17,507 nt of DNA from Candidatus Kapaibacterium sp. (GCA_030830285.1 JAURNF010000267.1:1-17507); one strand, 5' to 3'; positions 1 to 7,529 are shown, counted from the stretch's first letter. The notes: generated by a model from the letters alone, not told the origin. Numbers and translations are program-made.

Positions 1-264
1 CGTGTAGAGATGGTATCTGGTGCTGGGGTAATCACCAAGCAGGACCCACAGGCCGGTGCGCGTCGTGAGCGTGGAACCTCGATCGCTGTGCAGGGTCAGC
101 CACAACAAGGGGCACCACCACAGCGTCCGGATGTCGTTGGGTTCCCGCTCCGAAGAGCCGTTACCGTGCTCCATGCAGCTGGATATGAAGTGAAGATCAA
201 GGGCAGTGGGCGCGTCACGCAGCAGCAGTGGACGGGTTCTACATGTGTTCTTATCGCGCATTGA
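1..264 (+). CDS. Penicillin-binding protein (FtsI/SpoVD-type transpeptidase), C-terminal PASTA end, partial
   Basis: The reading frame is open from base 1 and stops at TGA 262-264, so only about 87 C-terminal residues are present and the start lies outside the window. The tail of one PASTA repeat (GAGVITKQDPQAG) is followed, after a Gln/Pro-rich linker, by a second repeat that begins RPDVVGFPLRRAV and contains GYEVKIKGSGRV. The GSGRV turn followed by a Gln-rich strand is characteristic of PASTA domains at the end of class B penicillin-binding proteins of the FtsI/SpoVD type, which cross-link septal peptidoglycan in the periplasm. PASTA repeats also occur in PknB-type kinases, but the GSGRV form favours a PBP. 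The last repeat is slightly short, ending in VLIAH. murE, which often follows ftsI, is not next door; an unrelated secreted protein gene begins about 50 bases downstream. Confidence 0.72.
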   Translation, partial: RVEMVSGAGVITKQDPQAGARRERGTSIAVQGQPQQGAPPQRPDVVGFPLRRAVTVLHAAGYEVKIKGSGRVTQQQWTGSTCVLIAH

Positions 265-315
265 CAATTGGTGTAACCACACACCTAGTTGAGGAGTTCT
301 AGACCTGTGATCACC

Positions 316-2052
316 ATGCGATACATCATCATTGCGATCCTGACGTGTCTCCCCCTGGGCGTATTGGCACAGCCAATGCGTACGGAGCGTTTGGACTTCC
401 CTCCAACGGCAATTGGCACTGTCGATGAACGCGAAGTTCGGATCGACAACCTGCCGCAGAGCGCAGCATACGCTGTTATCGATTCGTGCAACGTACCGTT
501 TCGTGTGACAACACCAGTCAACGAATTGGTTGTCAAGAATGGTGAGCTACGCCTCAAATGCGAGTTCTTGCCAACGGCTCCAGGTACGTTTCGGGATGAG
601 ATCATTCTTGATCGTATTCCAATCATACCACCAAATAATGAACGTATCCGAATTCGTCTGAATGGAACAGGATTTCGAATCGAGCGCATCGACCGTATCG
701 AGTTTGGTGATGTGATGATCGGCGATTCAACGCGGAAGATGGTGCTCATTCGAGACAACTTTATTCGTGACGTACGGTGGAGTATTACGAAAGCTCCGGA
801 CACTCCGTTTAGTACTCCTGATGCTACAGCACCGTACCAGCTCGACCGCGATACAATTGGTTTTCGATTTGCGTTTGCACCAACGTTGGTTGGACGTATC
901 GTCGATACCGTCGGACTCATCCGCACGTTTATTCCAACGGGAGAGGCACTCGATACGATTCGTGTGATTCTCGACGGCACTGGTGTACGCATGAAGGATA
1001 GTGATCAGGTGGTGTTTAATGATCTCACTCCAGGAATGACGGTAACGTCCGACCTTGTAGTGCAGCTGCCAACATCTCCACGTTTACGCGAGTTTCGCTA
1101 CACGCTGCGACCTATGATTACCTCGGGCGTGGTAACGGGTACTATTACGGATCCACTCGGTGCTTCTCGTACGCGCTCGATCACAACGTCATTCACTGCG
1201 CGTCCACGTTCATCGCGCAGCGTTAGCGAGCAGTTTGTGTTGACGCGATTAACGCTTGATGGAACGAAGCTCGACTCAACGACGATTACTGCAATCGTCA
1301 ACATGCGTCCGCAACCGATTCAACTCCAAGCATCCTTTACGGCGGATACGCTGGTGCACCGAATCGGCGATACTGTGCGATTCCAGATCATCGCGACAAG
1401 TGAAACACCACTTGATGGTCCAATAACCTTCATTGAGCTTTCTACGGAAAGTGCTATCAACGGAACGGTGATCGTACCACTGGTCAACGACCAGATGTCG
1501 GTCATTACACGTGATGACAGAACGTTTGTTCGTGTGACGTCGCGCGAGCCGGTAACAATCTCTGCAAGTGGTGATGTGGTTCTTGAGTGGCTAGGCGTGG
1601 TTGTTCTTGGAGATGCAGCGTTTTCACCGTTAGCACTCGAGCCCGTCGAGGCAACTCTTGCAGATGGAAAACGCATAACGCTTGAATCGCAGTCATCTGT
1701 GCTTCGGGTGTCAAACGTATGGACTATGCCAGATGGAACGGCGCGACTTATCAATCCACGTGCTTCGCAGCTCGAGGTGACCGTTGCTCCGAATCCAATA
1801 CTGACGTCTGGTACTATTACGGTTGACAGTGTTCCGGCTGGCAAGGGCAGACTTGAGATCGTTGATGCTCGGGGCATCGTGGTAGCTGATCTCACGCAGG
1901 ACATTCGCTCGGGACGTACCGAATTCACGATAGCAACGAGCGGCTCGGTCGATGTATCGCTGCAGCCTGGCGTATACTACGCCCGTCTGTCGGCACAATT
2001 ATCAACATCTGAGATACTTTCGTCCGTCGTGCGCGCATTCGTCGTCCGCTAG
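316..2052 (+). CDS. Secreted protein with ASH-like (choice-of-anchor D) repeats and T9SS type A sorting domain
   Basis: A 578-residue exported protein. The chosen start is ATG 316, giving the signal peptide MRYIIIAILTCLPLGVLAQ, which has the same Met-Arg-hydrophobic pattern as neighbouring secreted proteins. GTG 307 is an alternative because GAGGAG at 291-296 is better spaced from it. Residues about 20-119 and 127-233 form two beta-sandwich repeats of the ASPM-SPD2-Hydin/choice-of-anchor D type, with RLDFPPTAIG or RIEFGDVMIG at the front and LNGTG or LDGTG at the end. A further beta-rich region follows. Residues about 485-578 look like a type IX secretion sorting tail: VTVAPNP, then a turn with DARGIVV, then QPGVYYARL and a final basic strand. 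Such tails direct proteins across the outer membrane and are usually cleaved during surface attachment. The specific role is unknown. It is followed 16 bases later by an outer-membrane protein gene, so the two are probably co-transcribed. Confidence 0.8.
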   Translation: MRYIIIAILTCLPLGVLAQPMRTERLDFPPTAIGTVDEREVRIDNLPQSAAYAVIDSCNVPFRVTTPVNELVVKNGELRLKCEFLPTAPGTFRDEIILDRIPIIPPNNERIRIRLNGTGFRIERIDRIEFGDVMIGDSTRKMVLIRDNFIRDVRWSITKAPDTPFSTPDATAPYQLDRDTIGFRFAFAPTLVGRIVDTVGLIRTFIPTGEALDTIRVILDGTGVRMKDSDQVVFNDLTPGMTVTSDLVVQLPTSPRLREFRYTLRPMITSGVVTGTITDPLGASRTRSITTSFTARPRSSRSVSEQFVLTRLTLDGTKLDSTTITAIVNMRPQPIQLQASFTADTLVHRIGDTVRFQIIATSETPLDGPITFIELSTESAINGTVIVPLVNDQMSVITRDDRTFVRVTSREPVTISASGDVVLEWLGVVVLGDAAFSPLALEPVEATLADGKRITLESQSSVLRVSNVWTMPDGTARLINPRASQLEVTVAPNPILTSGTITVDSVPAGKGRLEIVDARGIVVADLTQDIRSGRTEFTIATSGSVDVSLQPGVYYARLSAQLSTSEILSSVVRAFVVR

Positions 2053-2068
2053 ATATAGTTTTGCAGCT

Positions 2069-4006
2069 ATGCGCGTTCTGATGTTGACGGCAATTCTGGT
2101 TTCGACTGTGACGTTGTGTCTGGCACAAGAGCCCGAGACATGGTCGTGGAATGTCCAGGCAGCGTGGATGAATCCTATCGGTTCGAGCGACTTCTCATCC
2201 ATCAATGGCGTACCCACACCGGGTGGACTTCTCTACGAACCGAAAGGGAGTCCGTCGAATACGCAGTTTGCTGTAGGAATCGATGGCAGCATGCACTCGC
2301 AGCTTCGGTTCGGTGGTCGGCTGCGGTATGCATCGATGGAGCTCCGCTATCGTGCAAACGAGCGCATCGTTATTGCGAATCCATACGGACCAGGAATCTA
2401 TCAAGCAACAATCGCTCATGACCTCGAGACGCATACGGCTGCAATCGATGCGGTGCCCTACGTGCGCTACGAGCCATTGCCGTGGCTCGCTCTTGAGTTC
2501 GCAACGCCAATCGTGATTCCGCTCTCATCACGATACCGACAACGGATGTATTTCGCTGATCCCGTAGACTTTCCGTTTTTGGATGGATCTATCGAGCGCA
2601 TAACCGGACAAGGTTCCATTCCGTCTCTCTCCGTTGCATCTGTCGCAGTGCAAGGGCGGATGGAGGGAATCATCCCCATCACATCGTCTGGCGTGCTCTC
2701 ACTCACTCCGTTCATAGCACTACAGCAGTCGATAACATCACCAGCTTCTAACGGCTCGCTACGTTCTCGTGTGGTCACAGCTGGTCTTGGACTTCGCAGT
2801 ACGTTCAACGCTGGGACAGAAGTCGCTATGGTTCCCATCGTACCGCAGCGTGCAGAGCGAGTGCTCCGCGATACGACGGTCGAGCTCAGTCGTCTCGTGA
2901 AGCAACCACAGACTATTCTCATAAGTCGGACATCTGACTCAAGTGTGGCAGATGGTGTGGTATCAGTGACGATCCGAGAAGCATACACTACGTTCTACCC
3001 AAAGCCACCGGCAATTCTGCGTGTATCAATGAAGCTGGCCTTTGTGCACGATGATGGCTCAGTATCAGATGACGCATCCGTGTCTGCACAACGTGTCCGC
3101 ACGACGCATGTGGTACAGCTGCTGCCAGTGATCGTCTTCGACAACGATGAGTCGGTGATACCTCAGCGATATGTCCGACTTTCTCCCTTTGAGATTCAGA
3201 CATGGAAAACGTCGTCGTTGCTTCAGGATGCACCAACGCACTGGCAGTACAACATCCATAACATTGTCGGCTCACGAATGCGCGCCACTCGCGCAGCTTG
3301 CAGTCTTGTCGTGTATCACGATGGCACGGATAAACGCAAGGCCATCGCTGAACAACGTGTGCAGACACTCCGTCGTTACATGCGCGAGACATTTGGCATC
3401 GACGAGCGTCGACTGCCTGTGCGCTACGCTGTTGCGTCGGGCATCCTTGGTCAATCAATCGTGTTCGACGGATCTACAAGCACTCTCGCGCCTCTCACCT
3501 CAACGCAGATGCTCAATGATACCGAGCTGCCCACCGTGCGTGTGATACCCGATGTAGCAAGTGAGGCAGGGGTAGATCGTTGGGCAGTTACGGTACAGAC
3601 CAATGGACGAACAGTGCGAGTTATCTCAGACAGTGGTGGAGTGCCATCGTTTGTGCCATGGAACATGAACGCCGACCTTGAATCAGAGGCACGTCAACAA
3701 GACGTAGATATCCATCTCGAAGTGGTCGACAAGGATAGTACGTGGGCGCGAAGCGAGCCGGCAACAATTCGACTCCGCTCACAGTCGACGACTGACCGAA
3801 CGATGATACCTGTTGAGCGCATTGACTACGTCGATGTAGCAACAACAATTGATGGACTCGTGCTTGCACCATTGGATCGACGTGATGCCGTGCGACTCTC
3901 CGCTCGGGAGGGTGTAACGCAGTGGTACATGCGCGGACTTGTAGAGCCGGAACGATCGATCTATCAAGTAGCCACAGCTTGGCGCAAACAAGAACGGCGT
4001 CCGTAG
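2069..4006 (+). CDS. Outer-membrane protein with divergent OmpA-like domain
   Basis: A 645-residue protein. ATG 2069 is preferred over upstream starts in the same frame because it gives a clean signal peptide (MRVLMLTAILVSTVTLCLAQ) and lies just after the previous stop; no clear Shine-Dalgarno is seen. Residues about 21-280 alternate polar and hydrophobic positions with many Tyr/Arg/Ser residues, as in a beta-barrel. Around residues 350-480 there is an OmpA-like peptidoglycan-binding fold: LLPVIVFDNDESVIP, then NIHNIVGSRMRA, VVYHDGTD, an Arg/Gln helix with EQRVQTLRRYM, and FGIDERRLPVRYA. The usual GHTD motif is absent and replaced by YHDGTD, so binding may differ from classical OmpA. The remaining roughly 165 residues are beta-rich and unassigned. 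The protein probably anchors the outer membrane to peptidoglycan, or partners the T9SS cargo encoded just upstream; this is inferred from domain type and adjacency. Confidence 0.75.
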   Translation: MRVLMLTAILVSTVTLCLAQEPETWSWNVQAAWMNPIGSSDFSSINGVPTPGGLLYEPKGSPSNTQFAVGIDGSMHSQLRFGGRLRYASMELRYRANERIVIANPYGPGIYQATIAHDLETHTAAIDAVPYVRYEPLPWLALEFATPIVIPLSSRYRQRMYFADPVDFPFLDGSIERITGQGSIPSLSVASVAVQGRMEGIIPITSSGVLSLTPFIALQQSITSPASNGSLRSRVVTAGLGLRSTFNAGTEVAMVPIVPQRAERVLRDTTVELSRLVKQPQTILISRTSDSSVADGVVSVTIREAYTTFYPKPPAILRVSMKLAFVHDDGSVSDDASVSAQRVRTTHVVQLLPVIVFDNDESVIPQRYVRLSPFEIQTWKTSSLLQDAPTHWQYNIHNIVGSRMRATRAACSLVVYHDGTDKRKAIAEQRVQTLRRYMRETFGIDERRLPVRYAVASGILGQSIVFDGSTSTLAPLTSTQMLNDTELPTVRVIPDVASEAGVDRWAVTVQTNGRTVRVISDSGGVPSFVPWNMNADLESEARQQDVDIHLEVVDKDSTWARSEPATIRLRSQSTTDRTMIPVERIDYVDVATTIDGLVLAPLDRRDAVRLSAREGVTQWYMRGLVEPERSIYQVATAWRKQERRP

Positions 4007-4022
4007 TGCACTACGAACGCCG
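3985..4022 (-). terminator. Palindromic terminator between convergent genes
   Basis: CGGCGT-C-CGTAGTG (3995-4008) is the near-perfect inverse of CACTACG-A-ACGCCG (4009-4022), with a single C/A mismatch, giving a long hairpin with a tiny TGCA loop. Read on the minus strand it is followed by TTCTTGTTTG, a moderate U-tract, so it best fits termination of the sigma/anti-sigma transcript. The plus-strand tail (CCTTGTG) is poor. The left arm overlaps the last codons and stop of the OmpA-like gene. Confidence 0.6.
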
Positions 4023-4047
4023 CCTTGTGAACGTGATAACCCGGCAA

Positions 4048-4914
4048 TTACTGTTGTAGTGATTCAAGCTCTTGCGTCCAACGGACAACGCTGCGCTTAT
4101 GTGTGCGCCCGATGTCGATTGCGCGTTCAAATGAACGTGTAGCACCATCGAGGTCGCCGCGCGACTTCGCGAGCAATCCGAGTTCGCCATGTGCATCCAT
4201 CTCGTAATCAACAAGTCGCACAGTCTGTGCGTGGCGAATAGCTGACTCGAGGTACTGTCGCGCCTCGCTCGTGTTGCCATCGCTGCGGAAGCGACGTCCA
4301 AGGAGAAGCGAGTACTGTGCACAACGAACATGATCGTTCGTTGTGTTGCACTGCTCGTACTCAACGATCAATTGCTTGAGTACAGGGTCAGGCGCAGTGG
4401 TCTTCGCATCGATCGTAATAGGACGATCAGCAGAAGGAACCGGCGTTACGCTAGGCGTTGCAGCTATTGGAGCCTCTGCAGTCGGTGTTTGAGCTGGAAG
4501 AGGTTCTTCCAGTGTTGGACGTGCAGGGGCAGACTGAATGCGTTCTTGGACTGGGGTCTGTGGCGCAGGTTCGCTGTCGCGTGTTGCGAAGTACAGTGCA
4601 CCACCAGAGATTGCAGCGGCGGCAGTACTGCCAACGATCCAGGTCCATGCGTTGTGTGCAAGGAACCCGAGCAAACCTCCACCAGCGGCACCAACAGCGA
4701 CCTTCGCTGCAATGTTTGATTCGATCGTTGCGAGGAATCCGACAGGATAGTCAACCCGTGGTGGTTCCTGCTGAAGAAGTCGCTCGACGGTGAGCATCTC
4801 CTTCACTTCATGCGCGAATGCGGGGTCAGCCAACTGACGAGCCTCAAACTCGAGCAGCTGGTCTTCGCTCAGCGAGCGATCAAGAAACCCTGCAAGTAAT
4901 TCGTGATTTGTCAT
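4048..4914 (-). CDS. Membrane anti-sigma factor with C-terminal TPR-like region
   Basis: A 288-residue protein. Residues 1-48 resemble the cytosolic N-terminal region of anti-sigma factors (LLAGFLDRSLSEDQLLEFEARQ, then DPAFAHEV), but there is no HxxxCxxC zinc motif. Residues about 69-90 are glycine-rich and hydrophobic, and 91-110 (WIVGSTAAAAISGGALYF) form a transmembrane segment. Residues about 111-165 are a Pro/Ala/Thr/Glu-rich linker. Residues about 177-288 contain TPR-like helix pairs, such as EARQYLESAIRHAQ and GDLDGATRSFERAIDIGR. The start codon overlaps the stop of the ECF sigma gene as ATGA (4911-4914), so the two are translationally coupled. The expected role is to hold the sigma factor at the membrane until an envelope signal is sensed by the outer TPR part. 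The pairing is well supported; the signal is unknown. Confidence 0.78.
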   Translation of the reverse strand: MTNHELLAGFLDRSLSEDQLLEFEARQLADPAFAHEVKEMLTVERLLQQEPPRVDYPVGFLATIESNIAAKVAVGAAGGGLLGFLAHNAWTWIVGSTAAAAISGGALYFATRDSEPAPQTPVQERIQSAPARPTLEEPLPAQTPTAEAPIAATPSVTPVPSADRPITIDAKTTAPDPVLKQLIVEYEQCNTTNDHVRCAQYSLLLGRRFRSDGNTSEARQYLESAIRHAQTVRLVDYEMDAHGELGLLAKSRGDLDGATRSFERAIDIGRTHKRSVVRWTQELESLQQ

Positions 4915-5459
4915 CGTAGTTCATCGATTATCGTGGACATCGTTTGTTGAATGAGTTTCTTGGCGCGAAAGACACGAACCTTAGCCAACGCTACAGTGAT
5001 ATCGAGAGCCGCAGCGATGTCTTCGTAGGGAAGATCATCGAAGTACTTCATCGACAGCGCTTCACGAAACTCATCAGGGAGTTGGCCGATAGCCTTGTGG
5101 AGTGCTTGGCGCAGGAGGAAGTCGGAACTGTGTGTGTCTTCCGGCTCAACAGTCACTACTTCATCTGTGATTTCAACATTGTGTTTACGTCCGCGAAGCG
5201 TCTTCAAACAGAAGTTTCGCGCAATCGTAAACAGCCAGGCGGCGAACGAACCATCGTTAAACGACGCTCGCTTGTCGTACACCGTTAACTGGATTGTCTG
5301 AAACACATCTTGGGCATCATCATGAGAACCAAGGGCTCGCAGACAGTATGCATATACACGCTTATCGTACCGCTTGAACAGGGCGCGAAACGCCTGTTCA
5401 TCGTTCTGATCGCGAACCATCGCGAACAGTTCTTCGTCGGTGAGGAGTGTGTATGGCAT
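4911..5459 (-). CDS. ECF-family RNA polymerase sigma factor
   Basis: A 182-residue protein of typical ECF length. Region sigma-2 spans about residues 10-85: AFRALFKRYDKRVYAYCLR, DDAQDVFQTIQL, and FAAWLFTIARNFCL, the last being the conserved core-binding and -10-recognising helix set. Region sigma-4 spans about 112-170: QLPDEFREALSMKYFDDLPY, then the helix-turn-helix EDIAAALDITVALAKVRVFRAKK. It directs RNA polymerase to a dedicated regulon and is presumably inhibited by the membrane protein encoded immediately downstream with a 4-base overlap. No Shine-Dalgarno is visible before ATG 5459. ECF operons often autoregulate, so its promoter is expected in the 76-base divergent gap shared with the FAD oxidoreductase. 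Family assignment is secure; the regulon and ECF subgroup cannot be read from the window. Confidence 0.9.
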   Translation of the reverse strand: MPYTLLTDEELFAMVRDQNDEQAFRALFKRYDKRVYAYCLRALGSHDDAQDVFQTIQLTVYDKRASFNDGSFAAWLFTIARNFCLKTLRGRKHNVEITDEVVTVEPEDTHSSDFLLRQALHKAIGQLPDEFREALSMKYFDDLPYEDIAAALDITVALAKVRVFRAKKLIQQTMSTIIDELR

Positions 5460-5535
5460 ACGTCAGTAAAATCGGGTGACAACAGCAAGAAACCAACACC
5501 GCTCCACCGGTTACAAGCAAGTCGTATCTTTTCGT
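5460..5535. promoter_or_regulatory. Divergent intergenic region between ECF sigma gene and FAD oxidoreductase
   Basis: This 76-base gap must hold the 5' signals of two divergent genes. On the minus strand TGTAACC (5515-5509) contains the AAC core seen in many ECF -35 elements and lies about 50 bases before the sigma start. No matching -10 element is convincing, so autoregulation is only suggested. No Shine-Dalgarno is obvious for either gene. Confidence 0.3.
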
Positions 5536-6666
5536 ATGAGATCTTACTGGGACATCGCTGCGTGGCAGGCGTATGACATCGCGATCATAGGCGGAGGGAT
5601 AATTGGCATTAGCACGGCGATATCCTGCGCAGAGCGGCATCCAGACCGTCGCATCGTGGTGCTTGAGCGCGGCCATCTTCCCACTGGTGCTACAACGCGC
5701 AACGCTGGGTTCGCATGTTTCGGCTCATTGAGCGAGATCGCGCACGATATCGACATGATGGGTGCAGACGCTGCACATACGCTTGTGCGTCGCCGCATGG
5801 AAGGACTCCAAGTACTGTTGAAGCGATGTGGACATCATGTCATCGGGTATCATGCAGACGGTGGTAGTGAGGTGTTTCTGCAGGATCATCCATCGCTCAA
5901 ACGCCTGCATGATGTGAACGTTCTCCTTCACGATGTGATCGGCGACCAACCGTTTCGCGAGCGTAACGATCTGCGTTCTGACTATCAACTCTCGGAATCC
6001 GTGTTTGCGTTGATTCATACAACGCACGAAGGGACGCTACATTCAGGTCGCATGTTGCAAGCGTTGTGGAAGCGAGCTGTAGAGCTCGGTGTTCACATTC
6101 GCACCGGCACTGAGGTGTCGAGTATTGATGCCGACACAGGGAAGGTTACACTTCACTGTATCAGTCCACACCAGCACGTTGATCTTACGTGCTTGCAGGT
6201 AGTAGTCGCTACGAATGCCATGATACCGGCGCTCGTACAATCACCTGCAATACCGGAGATCACGCCTGGTCGTGGACAGGTGCTTGTTACAGCGCCAGTG
6301 CAGGGCTTATCGCTACGCGGATCATTTCATCTCGATGAAGGGTACTATTACTTCCGTGAACTCGATGGACGTGTATTGTTAGGGGGCGGCCGCAACCTCG
6401 ACTTCGCTGGAGAGACAACGACCTCGCACGACGTCACGGATCGCATACAGCATGCGCTTGAGGATCTCCTACGTGCGGTGATTCTCCCAACGCATTACGA
6501 TGTAGCTATCGAGCATCGGTGGGCTGGAACCATGGCGTTCACGGAGAACAAGCAGCCAGTTGTTGCCTATGCACAGCCTCGAGTACTTGTTGCATTTGGA
6601 TGCAACGGTATGGGTATAGCGCTAGGATCGAGTATCGGTCAGGAGTGTGCGCAACTACTTGTGTAG
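5536..6666 (+). CDS. FAD-dependent oxidoreductase, DAO (glycine/D-amino-acid oxidase-like) family
   Basis: A 376-residue enzyme starting at ATG 5536. An in-frame GTG at 5476 would add 20 residues that do not match the family's usual start close to the nucleotide-binding strand. A Rossmann FAD-binding motif, YDIAIIGGGIIGISTA, has its GGGIIG at residues 19-24, and the ribose-binding acid is E44 in VVLERG. The DAO signature GATTRNAGFA follows at 51-60. The central part is the substrate domain. The C-terminal region has the family's closing motif: HRWAGTMAFTENKQPVV, then VAFGCNGMGIALGSSIG, which contacts the flavin. Such enzymes oxidise amines or amino acids using FAD and pass electrons to oxygen or a quinone. 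The substrate cannot be read from the sequence. There is no signal peptide, so it is cytosolic or peripheral. It is divergent from the sigma factor and convergent with the rhodopsin gene, so probably monocistronic. Confidence 0.83.
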   Translation: MRSYWDIAAWQAYDIAIIGGGIIGISTAISCAERHPDRRIVVLERGHLPTGATTRNAGFACFGSLSEIAHDIDMMGADAAHTLVRRRMEGLQVLLKRCGHHVIGYHADGGSEVFLQDHPSLKRLHDVNVLLHDVIGDQPFRERNDLRSDYQLSESVFALIHTTHEGTLHSGRMLQALWKRAVELGVHIRTGTEVSSIDADTGKVTLHCISPHQHVDLTCLQVVVATNAMIPALVQSPAIPEITPGRGQVLVTAPVQGLSLRGSFHLDEGYYYFRELDGRVLLGGGRNLDFAGETTTSHDVTDRIQHALEDLLRAVILPTHYDVAIEHRWAGTMAFTENKQPVVAYAQPRVLVAFGCNGMGIALGSSIGQECAQLLV

Positions 6667-6685
6667 AAGAAGGACTACGAGCTGG

Positions 6686-6726
6686 ATAAACAACAACGGG
6701 CGCTCCATCGAATGGTAGAGCGCCCG
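6686..6726 (-). terminator. Rho-independent terminator of the rhodopsin gene (possibly bidirectional)
   Basis: CGGGCGCTC (6697-6705) pairs perfectly with GAGCGCCCG (6718-6726) as a 9-bp GC-rich stem that can extend inward through CAT/ATG. On the minus strand it is followed directly by TTGTTGTTTAT (6696-6686), a good U-rich tail, and lies 30 bases past the rhodopsin stop. The plus-strand tail (CGTTCATATT) is weaker, but the hairpin may also end the FAD oxidoreductase transcript. Confidence 0.82.
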
Positions 6727-6755
6727 CGTTCATATTGCTGATTTATTTGGCGAGA

Positions 6756-7529
6756 TTACTTCGTGTCGTTGATTGCCATCACGTACACAACCAAGCCAAA
6801 GCCGATCTTGTTCACGGCATCGCCGATGTTGTAGATCAGATCCATGTTCGACACTGGAATCATACCAGCCATGAGGTTGCCAGGAAGCAACATGTAGCCG
6901 ATTGGATAGATCGCCCAGCCTGCAAGTGCGAACCAGCGGAGGCGCACAAAGGCAGTCTTGACACCAGCATTGTCGGACGCATCAACACGCTTGCGTGCTT
7001 CACCCATGTAGATTTCATAGATGATGATTGCCCAACCAATTGTCGAAATGATACCCCACATCACGTTCGATGCTGGCTGAACGGCTTCGCCCATGTATCC
7101 TGCTACAAGCATCAACACAGCACCACCGAACAGACGCCACAGCATTGAGGACGACGCACCGGCTGGACGCAGCAGGAGGTAGAACTCAATACACATCAAA
7201 GGAACCGTCAGGATCCAGTCGATGTACCGAAACTGCGTTGGCGACGTACCCGTATCGAGCCACACACCGCGCATGTAGAAGTAGTGTACGGCAGCGATCA
7301 TCGTGATCAATCCCGACACCAGCATCGATGTCTTCCACTTGTCCGAGACGCGACCGCGCTCGAAGAAGAAGAACACCGAGGCGGCGAACATCGCCATGTA
7401 CCCGATAAAGAACGTGAATCCAATGTAATCGCCTGCGGCGAGTGTACCATCGGAGGCCAGAGCTGTGCTTGTACCAAGCAGAGCGACTGAGAGTGAAAGA
7501 GCTGCAAAACGCAGGGTAGCAGAGACCAT
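6756..7529 (-). CDS. Light-driven proton-pump rhodopsin (proteorhodopsin/xanthorhodopsin-type)
   Basis: A 257-residue seven-helix retinal protein with an N-terminal signal peptide (residues 1 to about 26, ending TALAS). Alignment by eye to green proteorhodopsin gives a constant +7 offset through helices B and C: H82 (PR His75) in VHYFYMRGVW, R101 (Arg94), D104 (proton acceptor Asp97), T108 (Thr101), M112 (tuning position 105) and E115 (proton donor Glu108), all within FRYIDWILTVPLMCIEFY. In helix G, D237 and the retinal-binding lysine K241 lie in GDAVNKIGFGL. The D-T-E triad indicates outward proton pumping across the inner membrane. Met at the tuning site is typical of green-absorbing flavobacterial forms. 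In helix E, W158-G159 replaces the Phe-Phe of proteorhodopsin, leaving glycine at the presumed antenna-fenestration site. No retinal synthesis gene (blh, crtY) is in the window. Confidence 0.95.
   Translation of the reverse strand: MVSATLRFAALSLSVALLGTSTALASDGTLAAGDYIGFTFFIGYMAMFAASVFFFFERGRVSDKWKTSMLVSGLITMIAAVHYFYMRGVWLDTGTSPTQFRYIDWILTVPLMCIEFYLLLRPAGASSSMLWRLFGGAVLMLVAGYMGEAVQPASNVMWGIISTIGWAIIIYEIYMGEARKRVDASDNAGVKTAFVRLRWFALAGWAIYPIGYMLLPGNLMAGMIPVSNMDLIYNIGDAVNKIGFGLVVYVMAINDTK

Noticed and set aside
261..289. TTGACA overlapping the PBP stop as a -35 element
   Set aside because: No acceptable -10 hexamer at 16-18 bases; the sequence there is CCTAGT, so a promoter cannot be claimed.
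285..992. Minus-strand open frame of 235 codons over the ASH-repeat protein gene
   Set aside because: Low-information Arg/Ser/Ile-rich translation with no start signal; the plus-strand frame has a signal peptide and recognisable repeats.
1320..1928. Minus-strand open frame of 202 codons near the T9SS tail
   Set aside because: Ser/Thr/Arg-rich shadow with no family resemblance, opposite the sorting domain coding sequence.
5476..5535. GTG 5476 as the start of the FAD oxidoreductase
   Set aside because: The added residues are basic and unlike the family, and the start would crowd the divergent sigma promoter; ATG 5536 places the Rossmann motif at the expected distance.
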